A stretch of 64,000 bases of DNA, taken from NCBI RefSeq assembly GCF_001512285.1, contig NZ_LNUV01000006.1, positions 1,538,361 to 1,602,360 of the forward strand. Direction: 5' to 3'. This stretch comes from Arthrobacter sp. EpRS71 (GTDB lineage: Bacteria; Actinomycetota; Actinomycetes; Actinomycetales; Micrococcaceae). Positions 45,411 through 54,602 of the stretch are shown piece by piece. The notes under the pieces are model-generated. The model saw only the letters and a program-made list of their open reading frames with translations. It was not told where the DNA came from and did no database searches. The first letter of the stretch is position 1, and the number at the start of each line of letters is the position of its first letter. Both the position numbers and the translations under genes were made by a program.

Positions 45411-46920
45411 CGCTGTTTACCTCCATACGCTGGGGTTCTTTCGCTTCGGTGGTTTCCACCGTAGCCCGGGGACGCCACGGCAACACTGACCGGGAGGGGT
45501 GGAACACGTCGAACCGCAGCCAGTCCCGTGCGCCGTCGAATGGTCCGCCATGCGGATCATCCACGCCATCAGCGCGGAGTGGGTCTTGGGCGGGATCCCA
45601 GATATCCATCACCACCCGCGCCATGAGGTAGGCGGTGACGACCATGTGCAATCCCACGGCCAGCACGTAGTAGGACATGTCGATGTTGTGCTGGACGGAT
45701 CCGCCGCTGGTCGTTTGGCCCAGGTACATCCAGACGGCCGCCCAGTGCAGCCCCTCGGCCGCTTGCCAGATGAGGAAGTCGCGCCAGCGGGGCCGGGCCA
45801 GGGCAAGGAGCGGTATGAGCCAGATGACGAACTGCGGGGAGTAGACCTTGTTGGTGAGGATGAACGCGGCAACTATGAGGAACATCAGTTGAGCCAGGCG
45901 GGGTCGCCGCGGAGCGCACAAGGCCAAGGCGCCAATAAGCACGCATGCCAGAGCGAACAGGCACAGGGCCAGCGTGTTGACGGTTGCGCCGTCAAGCTGC
46001 GCCCAACGTACTCTGTCCGCCACGAGGTTGTAAGCGAACCAGGGCGAGCTGTACCCGGCCGGACGGTCTTGGCTGAAGTCGAAGAAGTAGCGCCAGCCCG
46101 ATGGGTTCACCGCTGCGATGGGCAGATTCACTACCAGCCAGGTTGCCAGGGCTGTGCCGGCAGTGATGAAGAATGCGCGGAGCTTGCCGGTGCGCAGGGC
46201 CAACACCAGCACGGCCCCGAGGATCAGGAGCGGATACATCTTGGTAGCTGAGCCCAGCCCGATGAACACTCCGGCCAGGATCAGCTTGTCCCGGGAGATG
46301 AAGTACATCGCCGCGGCCAGGAGCCCCACGGCCCACATGTCCCAGTTGATGAAGCCAGCCAAAATGATTCCGGGAGCTACGGCCACCATGGCTGCGTCCC
46401 AGGGGCGGCGCCTGTTGATCCTTGCGGTCAGGAGCACGGTGATGATCCATACTGCAACGATCAGTGTCGCGTTGACGTCGAAGTAGCCCAGTAAGCGTTC
46501 GTTTCCCATGCCCTGGCCGGGAACCAGCAAGGCCGTGATACCGGCGATGATGCCCATGAGCACCGGGTACTCAAACAGGCTGCCTTGGGTGAAGAACGGA
46601 AAGATGCCGTCACTCAGGCCGCGGTTCCGGAAAAGCTCAGGGAAGTCCGAATAGCACGTTGCGTAGAACTGCCTTGGAGTCTCCCAGCCACGGACACGGC
46701 AGTAGTCCTTCGCGAGTACGGCGAGGAGTGCAGCGACAACGGTGAGGATGATCAAGACACGTTCCACGGTGAACGGGCCGGACGTCATCTTCCCTGGGGA
46801 GGAGTGCCTGCCCAGGGGACCGCCCACAAGTTCGGTGAAGTTTCGAAGCAGGGCGTCACTGCGGCTTGGAACCACAAAGCGGGCACGTTTTTCCGGCCGG
46901 TGAGGCTTCGTCTCCTGCAT
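45403..46920 (-). CDS. GT87-family membrane glycosyltransferase
   Basis: The 505-residue protein has about ten membrane segments. A large first loop holds CYSDFPELFRNRGLSDGIFPF, and LGSATKMYPLLILGAVL is characteristic of the GT87 (polyprenol-phosphate mannose-dependent) group. Such enzymes add mannose or other sugars to glycolipids outside the membrane. The acceptor is unknown. A low-complexity cytoplasmic-looking tail follows the last segment. It is first of a two-gene unit with the FAD enzyme. Confidence 0.85.
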   Translation of the reverse strand: MQETKPHRPEKRARFVVPSRSDALLRNFTELVGGPLGRHSSPGKMTSGPFTVERVLIILTVVAALLAVLAKDYCRVRGWETPRQFYATCYSDFPELFRNRGLSDGIFPFFTQGSLFEYPVLMGIIAGITALLVPGQGMGNERLLGYFDVNATLIVAVWIITVLLTARINRRRPWDAAMVAVAPGIILAGFINWDMWAVGLLAAAMYFISRDKLILAGVFIGLGSATKMYPLLILGAVLVLALRTGKLRAFFITAGTALATWLVVNLPIAAVNPSGWRYFFDFSQDRPAGYSSPWFAYNLVADRVRWAQLDGATVNTLALCLFALACVLIGALALCAPRRPRLAQLMFLIVAAFILTNKVYSPQFVIWLIPLLALARPRWRDFLIWQAAEGLHWAAVWMYLGQTTSGGSVQHNIDMSYYVLAVGLHMVVTAYLMARVVMDIWDPAQDPLRADGVDDPHGGPFDGARDWLRFDVFHPSRSVLPWRPRATVETTEAKEPQRMEVNSDG

Positions 46921-46941
46921 GGATCGAGCTTACAGTCCTGC

Positions 46942-47034
46942 GAGGTCCACCAGGCCCAGGAAGGCTACCCAGGCTAACGAGGCCTACCCGGCTAACGGCG
47001 TCCACCACGCCAACGAGGCCCACCCGGTTAAAAG
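46942..47034. repeat. 18-bp degenerate tandem repeat upstream of the GT87 gene
   Basis: Four consecutive 18-base units start at 46963, 46981, 46999 and 47017. Each contains a variant of CCCA or CCAC plus GGCTAACG or GCCAACG. A related partial unit precedes them from 46942. The stretch lies directly upstream of the GT87 start and could belong to its leader. Confidence 0.65.
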
Positions 47035-47038
47035 GGGA

Positions 47039-47066
47039 GGAGCCCACGCGTAGCCGCGTGGGCTCC
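47039..47066 (-). terminator. Terminator of the 46-residue gene
   Basis: GGAGCCCACGCG and CGCGTGGGCTCC form a perfect 12-base stem with a four-base loop (TAGC). On the minus strand it is followed by CCCCTTTT. Confidence 0.75.
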
Positions 47067-47123
47067 TTGAGGTTCAGCATCAATGTGTGGCATCTGAACT
47101 CCTTCGGGCTCAGCTGTTGGGCA

Positions 47124-47264
47124 TCAGCGGATGAGTCCCATCTGGTGCAGGACAACGTAGACGTCTTCACGGCGTTGGTCGAGCAGTTGGCCGTTGAACA
47201 GAGTGCGGTCCTTAGGAGCGTTGGTGCTCTTGAAGAAGCGCATGTCTTCTGGGCGTTTTCGCAT
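47124..47264 (-). CDS. Small 46-residue protein of unknown function
   Basis: The frame begins MRKRPEDMRFFKS and ends HQMGLIR. AAAGGAGGTGAACC lies directly before its ATG, one of the strongest ribosome-binding sites in the window, and a clear terminator follows. Together these support a true gene. The protein is basic, soluble and lacks cysteine and a signal peptide. I do not recognise the family. Possible roles include a ribosome- or polymerase-associated small protein, but nothing in the sequence proves it. Confidence 0.65.
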   Translation of the reverse strand: MRKRPEDMRFFKSTNAPKDRTLFNGQLLDQRREDVYVVLHQMGLIR

Positions 47265-47583
47265 GGTTCACCTCCTTTCAGGAGATAAGTAATCGGAATT
47301 TAGGCGCAACAATTAGAGCCCTATGAATTCAAAAGAAATCAAGGCTAAAAGGGCATAAATAGCCGAGGCTAATAAAGGGGGATTGCGGACCTTGTTGAAA
47401 AGGGTTCGTCGTGCAATAGCGCGTGCTTCCGGCAGTCGACCCAACAAGAAGCTGGTTCCGAACTATGGGGAAACTGCGCACCCGCGGCATGCTGCGTGGG
47501 TCCGCGCCTACAACTGACTACTCAGCCATCCAAAGACAGGAGGGCCGTAAGAAATACCGCCGGCAACAAGCCGGTCCGGTAGT
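47265..47583. other. AT-rich intergenic stretch without a convincing gene
   Basis: This stretch, from 47280 to 47400 especially, is visibly richer in A and T than its neighbours. It probably holds the promoter of the 46-residue gene on the minus strand. A plus-strand frame running from 47423 to 47704 lacks a good ribosome-binding site and has odd codon use, so I did not accept it. A short hairpin (GGCTA/TAGCC) lies near 47343-47364. Confidence 0.5.
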
Positions 47584-47679
47584 TCAGGAGTGGGTCAGAG
47601 AGCAAAAATGGCGCGCGTCATCAGCAGAGGCCGGGGTAGCAGTGACGGTCAACTTCCGTCCGCTAGTCAAAGTAATCAT
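47584..47679 (-). CDS. Possible 31-residue peptide gene
   Basis: The frame begins MITLTSGRKLTVTATPAS and ends CSLTHS. AAAAGGAGGTTGGGAAA lies before the ATG, giving ideal spacing to AGGAGG. That site is the main evidence. The peptide is polar with one cysteine and no clear signal sequence. A longer in-frame upstream start (47877) would bury the site inside the gene. It could be a leader peptide, a small secreted peptide, or a chance frame. Confidence 0.4.
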   Translation of the reverse strand: MITLTSGRKLTVTATPASADDARHFCSLTHS

Positions 47680-47864
47680 TTTCCCAACCTCCTTTTCTGG
47701 CTGATAAGCAGCCTGCTGTGGCATTGTCACGGCTGACTGAACCGGTGAATGCGCGCCTGGTTCCCGGCGGGTCGCTCTGGGAACAAGATATAAGCTACCC
47801 CATGAACATGGAGTTTGACCAGCGAAATTACCTAATTCGCCAAAAGTTTTTCTAAATTCGTGTT

Positions 47865-48446
47865 TTAGAGTCCCCAACGAACAATTGCAGGCGTCCGCTT
47901 ATCCCAACCAAGGGTGCAGACTTTTGCTGTTCCCAGAATGAAGTGCCGGCCTTCGCGTGCATCCATTTCGAGCCAGCGGGCGGTCAGGATGCGGGAGAAA
48001 TGACCGTGGGCCACTATCAGCACATTGTCCATTCCTGATTCCAGGACGCGGCCAATGATCTTGTCGGCCCTGGCAGCAACCTCGTCCAGGGTTTCCCCGT
48101 TGGGCACGCCATCGGTCCAGATGAGGTAGTCCGGGTTGTCCTTGCGGATGAGGTCCGAGCTGATGCCCTCGTAATCGCCGTAGTTCCATTCCACGGCAAG
48201 CGGCTCATGGACAGCCTCCGGGTAGCCTGCGAGTTCAGCCGTGCGGCGGGCGCGGCGCAGGGGTGAGGTGAGGACGAGGTCGAAGTCGATGCCTTCCAGG
48301 ACCTTGCGCGCCTCCACAGCCTGCTGCTCGCCCTCAACAGTGAGGGGGAGGTCAGTCAGGCCCGTGTACTGGCCGCTCTTGGACCACTCGGTCTCGCCGT
48401 GGCGAAGGATCCAGAGTTGCGGACGCGGTGAAGTCGCAGCGTTCAT
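47865..48446 (-). CDS. Histidine phosphatase family protein
   Basis: The 193-residue protein has the catalytic RHG motif in LWILRHGETEWSKSGQYTG near residue 14. The later conserved segment is EWNYGDYEGIS, and the second histidine lies in NVLIVAHGHFSR. It is a phosphoglycerate-mutase-like phosphatase. The substrate is not set by sequence. It overlaps the CCA-transferase gene by four bases, so the two are probably made together. Confidence 0.93.
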   Translation of the reverse strand: MNAATSPRPQLWILRHGETEWSKSGQYTGLTDLPLTVEGEQQAVEARKVLEGIDFDLVLTSPLRRARRTAELAGYPEAVHEPLAVEWNYGDYEGISSDLIRKDNPDYLIWTDGVPNGETLDEVAARADKIIGRVLESGMDNVLIVAHGHFSRILTARWLEMDAREGRHFILGTAKVCTLGWDKRTPAIVRWGL

Positions 48447-49912
48447 GAGGGCTCCTCAGTTTCGGTCAATGGCTCGACGACGGCGGACTCGGGTTGGGCT
48501 TCCCACCATGCCAAGAGTTTCTGCTCGGCTTCCTCGGGGGACAGTGGTCCGTGTTCCATCCGCTCTTCCAGAAGGAACTTGTAGGCCCGCCCCACCACGG
48601 GGCCAGGCTTCAGTCCCAGAAGCGCCATGATCTGCGCTCCATCCAAGTCAGGCCGGACAGCCGCCAGTGATTCCTGTTCCAGAAGCTTCGAGATGCGTTG
48701 CTCAAGGTCATCGTAGGCGAAGGACAAGCGGTCGGCCTTGCGCTGGTTACGCGTGGTGACGTCGGAGCGGGTGAGCCGGTGCAGGCGCTCAAGCAGGGGG
48801 CCGGCGTCGGTCACGTAGCGGCGGACCGCGGAGTCGCTCCAGCCCGCATCGCCGTATCCGTAGAAACGCATGTGGAGTTCAACAAGTCGTGAAACGGCTT
48901 TGATCGACTCGTTGTCGAAACGCAACGCCTTCATCCGCTTGGCTGTCAGCTTCGAACCCACAACATCGTGGTGGCGGAAGCTGACCGCGCCGCCCGGTTC
49001 AAAGCGGCGCGTAGCCGGCTTGCCGACGTCGTGCATCAACGCAGCGAACCGCAACACAAAATCGGGGCCGGGCACGGCACCGTCTGGACCCGTTTCCAGG
49101 GCAGCAGCTTGCTCCAGCACCTGCAGCGAGTGCTGGTACACGTCCTTGTGGCGGTGGTGCTCATCGGCTTCGAGGCGCAGGGCGGAAACTTCGGGCAGCA
49201 CGAATTCCGCCAGCCCGGTATCCACCAGGAGATCGATGCCCACCCGGGGGTGGGCCCCGTTAATGAGCTTGACCAGCTCTTCGCGGACCCGCTCAGCGGA
49301 AATGATCTTGATGCGGTCGGCCATGTGGGACATGGCGAGCCGGACGTCATCGTGAACCGACACGCCGAGCTGCGACGCGAAGCGTGCCGCACGCATCATG
49401 CGCAGCGGATCGTCCGAGAAGGACGATTCAGGTGCGCCGGGCGTGGCCAGCTCCGAGGCGTGAAGGTCGCGGACGCCTCCGAACGGATCCACGAGTTCAA
49501 GGCTGGGCAGCCGCAACGCCATGGCGTTGATGGTGAAGTCGCGACGAAGGAGGTCATCTGTCAGGGAGTTGCCGAACGCCACCACGGGCTTCCGTGAATC
49601 GGGATCGTAGGCTTCTGCACGGTACGTGGTGATTTCGATTTGGAAACCACTCTTCTTCATCCCGATAGTGCCGAAAGCACGGCCGATTTCCCAGAAGTTG
49701 TCTGCCCACTTCTTGATGACGCCGATGGTCTGGTCAGGAGTGGCATCGGTGGTGAAATCGAGGTCCGGGGAGGTCCTCCCCAGGAAGAGGTCGCGCACAG
49801 GCCCACCCACCAGGGACAGTTCGAAGCCGGCATCGACGAAGCGCTGCCCGAGGTCGAGCACCACCGGATCGATGGTGAAGTTAACTGAAGAGCTGTCCAA
49901 TACGTGCGCCAT
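48443..49912 (-). CDS. CCA tRNA nucleotidyltransferase
   Basis: The 489-residue protein has the polyA-polymerase head domain with LVGGPVRDLFLGRTSPDLDFTTDATP near residue 36. RRDFTINAMALRL follows. An HD domain carries LMHDVGKPATRR near 290. The enzyme adds or repairs the CCA end of tRNAs. Since the tRNA-Leu gene here lacks an encoded CCA, it is needed in this genome. It diverges from the NUDIX gene, and this order is conserved near the origin of many actinobacteria. Confidence 0.94.
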   Translation of the reverse strand: MAHVLDSSSVNFTIDPVVLDLGQRFVDAGFELSLVGGPVRDLFLGRTSPDLDFTTDATPDQTIGVIKKWADNFWEIGRAFGTIGMKKSGFQIEITTYRAEAYDPDSRKPVVAFGNSLTDDLLRRDFTINAMALRLPSLELVDPFGGVRDLHASELATPGAPESSFSDDPLRMMRAARFASQLGVSVHDDVRLAMSHMADRIKIISAERVREELVKLINGAHPRVGIDLLVDTGLAEFVLPEVSALRLEADEHHRHKDVYQHSLQVLEQAAALETGPDGAVPGPDFVLRFAALMHDVGKPATRRFEPGGAVSFRHHDVVGSKLTAKRMKALRFDNESIKAVSRLVELHMRFYGYGDAGWSDSAVRRYVTDAGPLLERLHRLTRSDVTTRNQRKADRLSFAYDDLEQRISKLLEQESLAAVRPDLDGAQIMALLGLKPGPVVGRAYKFLLEERMEHGPLSPEEAEQKLLAWWEAQPESAVVEPLTETEEPS

Positions 49913-50060
49913 AGTCCCTTAAGCTTGGCAGATTTTTACTCATCATTGGGCCACTGTTCCATGCGAAATCAGGCATGTGTCCGCAGAGCATCTCCCGCAG
50001 TCCATCTTGTGGCCATGTCCCAGTCATCACTCGAGGGCAAGAGTCGTTAGAGTGGACCTC

Positions 50061-50612
50061 ATGGCCAACCCGATCCCGAGCGCTCCTGGCAGGAGGACAA
50101 ACGCACCATTGCCGTCGGCAATCGGTGCTCACGTCGCGCCTGCCCAGCAGCACCCGGTGCAGGCCTCACTTCCCACTGTGGAGGAAGTCTCGGCCGGCGG
50201 CGTTGTAGTAGACACGTCCGACGGCGAACTCCGGGTTGCGATCATCGCCCGCCTTAATAGGGGTGGCCGGCTTGAGTGGTGCCTCCCGAAGGGCCATCCG
50301 GAAGGTCGCGAGAACAACGAGGAAGCTGCTGTCCGTGAGATCGCGGAGGAAACCGGCATCGAAGGCAGCATCCTTGCGCCCCTTGGCAGCATCGACTACT
50401 GGTTCACAGTGAGCGGCCACCGCGTTCACAAGACCGTGCATCATTTCCTCCTCCGGGCAACGGGTGGAGAGCTGACCATCGAGAATGATCCGGACCAAGA
50501 GGCCGTGGACGCCGCGTGGGTTCCCCTCCAGGAACTGGCCCGAAAATTGTCCTTCCCGAATGAACGCCGCATCGCCGATTTGGCTCGGGAAGTACTGCCC
50601 GAACATCTCTGA
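50061..50612 (+). CDS. NUDIX hydrolase
   Basis: The 183-residue protein has the NUDIX box GHPEGRENNEEAAVREIAEETGI. The first 45 residues are low-complexity and rich in Pro and Ala. NUDIX enzymes hydrolyse nucleoside diphosphate derivatives; the substrate is unknown. I chose the ATG at 50061 over an upstream frame start at 49977, which would add residues without a ribosome-binding site. Its place between the CCA transferase and murJ matches mutT4 in mycobacteria. Confidence 0.9.
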   Translation: MANPIPSAPGRRTNAPLPSAIGAHVAPAQQHPVQASLPTVEEVSAGGVVVDTSDGELRVAIIARLNRGGRLEWCLPKGHPEGRENNEEAAVREIAEETGIEGSILAPLGSIDYWFTVSGHRVHKTVHHFLLRATGGELTIENDPDQEAVDAAWVPLQELARKLSFPNERRIADLAREVLPEHL

Positions 50613-50638
50613 CCCGGCTACATGGGACGATAAAGGCG

Positions 50639-52654
50639 ATGTCTGAAGCCAAAACCACCCAGTCCGTTCAGTCCGGAGAAGCACGTTCCAGCGCCATCAT
50701 GGCAGCAGGAACGCTCGTTTCCCGGTTCCTTGGCTTCGCCAAAACCTGGATGCTCGGCGCCGCCCTCGGCCTGGGCTCCACCATCAATGACACGTTCATT
50801 AATGCGAACAACCTGCCTAACCTGATCTTCCTGCTGGTGGCCGGCGGCGTGTTCAACGCCGTCCTGGTCCCGCAGATCATCAAGGCCAGCAAGGCACCTG
50901 ACCGTGGTGCGGACTACATCAGCCGCCTGCTGACCCTCGCAGTCCTGGTGCTGCTGGCGTTGACCACCATTGTGACGCTCGCAGCGCCGCTGGTCATCGA
51001 CCTCACCACGCAGGGCTACTCCGAGCAACAAAAGGCTTTGGCGGTCACCTTCGCTTTCTGGTGCCTGCCGCAAATCTTCTTCTACGGGCTCTATGCCCTC
51101 CTCACCCAGGTGCTGAACGCCCACGGAGCGTTTGGCCCCGCCATGTGGGCGCCCATCCTCAACAACCTTGTGGCTATCTCGGGCCTGGGGATGTTCATCT
51201 GGATTCTGGGCGAGAACATCTACAACCCGCATACATTGGACAACTGGGGACCTACCCAGACGCTCCTCATTGCCGGTTTCTCAACTTTTGGTGTGATCGC
51301 CCAGACGGCCATCCTCCTCATTCCCGTCTTCCGTTTGCGCCTGGGCCTGCGTCCCCGCTTTGGCTGGCGCGGAGTTGGACTGGGCCAGGCAGCGAAGCTG
51401 AGCGTCTGGACATTGGCAACTGCCGCCGTCGGGCAGCTGGCGTTCCTGTACATCATGAGAATCGCCACCATTCCCGGTGCTGAGCGCCTGCGTTTGGACA
51501 ACGCCGGGGACAAGGCGGCTGCCGCGGTCCTGCCCGGTAACGCTGTCCTGGAAGTCGCGAGCCAGCTGTACTTGCTGCCGCACTCCATCATTGCCCTGTC
51601 CCTGGCAACTGTCCTCTTTAACCGGATGACGCGTGCGTCGCAGGACGGCAACAAAGCCGAACTGCGCGAAGCCCTGTCCCACGGACTCCGCACCATGGCC
51701 GTGGCCACGGTCTTCGGCGCTTTGGCGCTTTTCGCCCTGGCAGGTCCGCTCGGCATGTTCTTCTCCGGCGGCCAGCCCCAGGACGGCGTCATGCTGGCCC
51801 AGACGCTCACCATCCTGGCCCTCAGCACACCCTTCCTGAGCGCAAACTTCATGATGTCCCGCGTCTTCTACGCCAACGAGGACGCCCGCACGCCCCTGTA
51901 TGTCCAGTTGTGGCTGGCCGTGATCTACGTGGTGGGTGCGTTCTTCATCCAGTTCCTCCCCGTCGGCCAGATCATCTACGCGATCGCCATCCTTTACACT
52001 CTGGGCAACATCCTGTCCGTCGTGATCAGCGTGGTGTTCCTGCGCCGTCTGCTGGGTCACCTCGACGGTCCCCGCATCGCCAACTCGTACATCCGCATGG
52101 GCTACGCAGGCCTGGGTTCTGCACTGGCCGGCGCGGGAGCGTTGTGGCTCCTCGGCAGTTACCGCGCCGACGGCTTCGCGTGGAGCAGCCGCCCGGCCGC
52201 CCTGGTGACGGTGGTGGTCGTCGGGCCCGTCATGCTCATTGCGTATCTCATCCTTCTCCGCGTCTTCCACGTCACGGAACTACGCGACCTCCTGCGCCCC
52301 CTCATGGGTCGACTGGGTCGGGGCGTCCCCGCGCCTGCCGGCGCCCCCGCAGAACCCACGACGCCGGCACGCGCCACAGTCTCGGACGATACCGGTTTGA
52401 TTCCACGCATCTCCGGTGAGTTCGATGCTGCCTCGTTCAGGGCCGGACCCGCGGTTGCACCCCAACGCTCCAGCGAACCTGCGGCTGACGACTCATCACA
52501 GGCGCCCAAGGCCTACCTCCCGGAGGAGGACGCGCCCAGCACTGCCCGGGGCGGCAAGTTCACACCACAGATCCCGTTGCCGGGTCGGCGCACCTACCAG
52601 GGCGACGTCGGACAGAATCCATACTTCCCCGTCCGCGGAAACCAGAGGAAGTGA
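50639..52654 (+). CDS. murJ: Lipid II flippase MurJ
   Basis: The 671-residue protein has 14 predicted membrane segments over residues about 20-530. The start carries VSRFLGFAKTWMLGAALG and the NNLPNLIFLLVAGGVFNAVLVP motif typical of MviN/MurJ. It moves peptidoglycan precursor lipid II outward. The last 130 residues are disordered and rich in Pro, Ala and Ser. It starts 26 bases after the NUDIX gene; in mycobacteria a further gene usually lies between. A pseudokinase gene follows instead of being fused. Confidence 0.95.
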   Translation: MSEAKTTQSVQSGEARSSAIMAAGTLVSRFLGFAKTWMLGAALGLGSTINDTFINANNLPNLIFLLVAGGVFNAVLVPQIIKASKAPDRGADYISRLLTLAVLVLLALTTIVTLAAPLVIDLTTQGYSEQQKALAVTFAFWCLPQIFFYGLYALLTQVLNAHGAFGPAMWAPILNNLVAISGLGMFIWILGENIYNPHTLDNWGPTQTLLIAGFSTFGVIAQTAILLIPVFRLRLGLRPRFGWRGVGLGQAAKLSVWTLATAAVGQLAFLYIMRIATIPGAERLRLDNAGDKAAAAVLPGNAVLEVASQLYLLPHSIIALSLATVLFNRMTRASQDGNKAELREALSHGLRTMAVATVFGALALFALAGPLGMFFSGGQPQDGVMLAQTLTILALSTPFLSANFMMSRVFYANEDARTPLYVQLWLAVIYVVGAFFIQFLPVGQIIYAIAILYTLGNILSVVISVVFLRRLLGHLDGPRIANSYIRMGYAGLGSALAGAGALWLLGSYRADGFAWSSRPAALVTVVVVGPVMLIAYLILLRVFHVTELRDLLRPLMGRLGRGVPAPAGAPAEPTTPARATVSDDTGLIPRISGEFDAASFRAGPAVAPQRSSEPAADDSSQAPKAYLPEEDAPSTARGGKFTPQIPLPGRRTYQGDVGQNPYFPVRGNQRK

Positions 52655-52793
52655 GCCGGTGCCGCCAACACGGGCGGCGGGCGTCAATCCGTTAGGCTAG
52701 AAACGAATATAGGTAGTTGCAAAAGAGGTTCAACCGGCCAGCCGGGTGAGCTACGAGCAGGACCGCAGCTGCCGGACAGCCTAGGAGGAACAC

Positions 52794-54455
52794 GTGTCCC
52801 ACCCGATCGACGTCGGATCAGTACTTGGCGGCCGCTACAAGGTCACGGCCAATGTATTGACCTCGCATGACCAAGATCAGGTGCTCGACGGCGTGGACCA
52901 GGTCCTCAACCGTCCCGTGAGCATCCTTGTTGCCGGTCCTGGAAATGCTGAGCAAGTAGCCCAGAGTGCCCGCGAAGTGGCCACAGGGGAGCGGCCAGGT
53001 CACGTTCAGATCCTGGACCTTGGCATCAGTGAGAACACCACGTACCTGATCACCAACCACAGCACCGCCGCTGATCTGCTGGACCTCGTGGTGGCCACCA
53101 ACCCGCCGTACATCGAGCCTTTCTTTACGGAGACGCTCGGAAGCGAGATCTTCGGCCAGCCCCGGACCTATGAGCCTGAGACGTACGACGGCCTGTATGA
53201 GGATGACGAGCACGACGCCGAATACATTCAATACGACGAAAACGGCTACCCCATCGCGTCGGAGTACGACGACCAGCCCGAGGCTGACCCTGCCGCACCC
53301 GCCCGCACAGCGCCGCATGTACCGCCCATGCCCTCGTCTAGCCCGTCGTCTCCTAAGAGCGGCATCGCGGGCAAGCTCGCCGCGGCCGCTGCCGGCGCCG
53401 GAGCAGCCGGCGTTGCCGCCGCTGCAGCGCTGAGGAATTCCGGCTCCAAGAACAACGACGCCGGTGCTGCCGCCGGCGATGGCGGGAGCACGGCGCCTGC
53501 TGCTTCCCAACCTCCCACCCAGGCCGTCTCGTCGCAGCCTGTGAGCCGCGAGCCAGCCCCTCGTGAGTCTGTCAGCCCTGAATCTGCTGAGAAGCCCAAG
53601 GTTTCACTGTGGTCCGAGGAAGACTACGGGTTTAGGGACCGCGACGCAGGTTCCGGTACGGCTGCCGGCGCGGCCGGGGCTGGTGTTGGAAACTCCGGCA
53701 ACGACTCCAGGTACGATCGCTCGGCTACCAACTTCCCGGCGTCGTCCGTTGCCGCCGGCGACTACGCAGATGGTTACACGGACGAGGAAGTCTATGAGGA
53801 CGAGGCTCCGGAGAAGGAACCACGTTCCCTTCGCTGGCTTGTAGGCGGCCTGCTCGCCGCTGTTCTGGTAGTGGGACTCGTCCTTGCGGTAACCAACCTC
53901 GGCAGTCTGCTGCCCAGCGGCACTCCGGCGGCACAGAGCACCTCCGCCCCGCAAACCACTGCCTCGGAAACCGAAGAGCCTGCTCCCACGGAGGCTCCGG
54001 CGCCTGCCACACCGCCGGAAATTGAAGAGATCACCCGACTCGGTGATTTCCCCTTCGCGGCTACCTACGACAAGGACCTGGCGAGGGCCTTCGACGGCAA
54101 CGCTGCAAGCTACTGGTCGGACATGGAGTTCGCTACCGCGAACTGGGGTGGACTTTTCCAGGACATGCCGCTGGTGATCAAGCTCAAGGAAGCTACGGAG
54201 GTCAAGTCCGTAGTCCTCAACCAGCTTGGTGGATCCGGTGGCAGCATTAGCGTTTACACCAACGATCGTCCTGCCATGGATGGCGCAAAACTGGTGGGAA
54301 CCAACAGCTTCACCTCACCTGAACTGACCATGCCGCTTGCCGCGCCGACGCAGACCCAGTACGTCATCGTGGTCATCAGCGCCCTGCCTAAGCTGGCTGC
54401 CCCGAAGACACGATTCGGATTCGGTCTTCGCCTCGCCGAGGTCACCGTCCAGTAA
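52794..54455 (+). CDS. Membrane protein with truncated kinase-like N-domain and extracellular C-domain
   Basis: The 553-residue protein starts at GTG behind AGGAGGAACAC. Residues 1-110 look like a degenerate protein-kinase N-lobe (VLGGRYKVTANVLTSHDQDQV), but no catalytic lysine or HRD/DFG motifs are seen. A long acidic and Ala/Gly-rich linker follows, then one membrane segment near residues 340-365. The C-terminal part (about 410-553) has a discoidin-like look (ARAFDGNAASYWSDMEFA). In M. tuberculosis these parts are fused to MviN. Here they seem to be a separate gene. It may bind regulators and extracellular ligands without phosphorylating. Confidence 0.8.
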   Translation: MSHPIDVGSVLGGRYKVTANVLTSHDQDQVLDGVDQVLNRPVSILVAGPGNAEQVAQSAREVATGERPGHVQILDLGISENTTYLITNHSTAADLLDLVVATNPPYIEPFFTETLGSEIFGQPRTYEPETYDGLYEDDEHDAEYIQYDENGYPIASEYDDQPEADPAAPARTAPHVPPMPSSSPSSPKSGIAGKLAAAAAGAGAAGVAAAAALRNSGSKNNDAGAAAGDGGSTAPAASQPPTQAVSSQPVSREPAPRESVSPESAEKPKVSLWSEEDYGFRDRDAGSGTAAGAAGAGVGNSGNDSRYDRSATNFPASSVAAGDYADGYTDEEVYEDEAPEKEPRSLRWLVGGLLAAVLVVGLVLAVTNLGSLLPSGTPAAQSTSAPQTTASETEEPAPTEAPAPATPPEIEEITRLGDFPFAATYDKDLARAFDGNAASYWSDMEFATANWGGLFQDMPLVIKLKEATEVKSVVLNQLGGSGGSISVYTNDRPAMDGAKLVGTNSFTSPELTMPLAAPTQTQYVIVVISALPKLAAPKTRFGFGLRLAEVTVQ

Positions 54456-54459
54456 CCCC

Positions 54460-54529
54460 ACCCAACTAAGTCGCAGTTGAGGTCGTTTTGATTCGTCAGA
54501 ACGGCCTCTTCTGCTACTCACTTTGGCGT
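54460..54529. repeat. REP-like palindromic repeat, copy 2
   Basis: The left arm (54460-54489) shares 27 of 30 bases with copy 1 at 39921. The right arm is degraded, matching about 18 of 25 positions. It lies directly after the pseudokinase stop codon and may act as its 3' hairpin. Confidence 0.65.
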
Positions 54530-54602
54530 CACCGCTTTAGATTCGCCACGCCTCCAGACGGTACCCTGAATGATGGTGGCTTTTAGGGTCCCCAACTCCA
54601 AC

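Noticed and set aside
47423..47704. A 93-residue plus-strand frame beginning with GTG
   Set aside because: There is no ribosome-binding site and it covers the opposite-strand 31-residue frame, which has a much better one.
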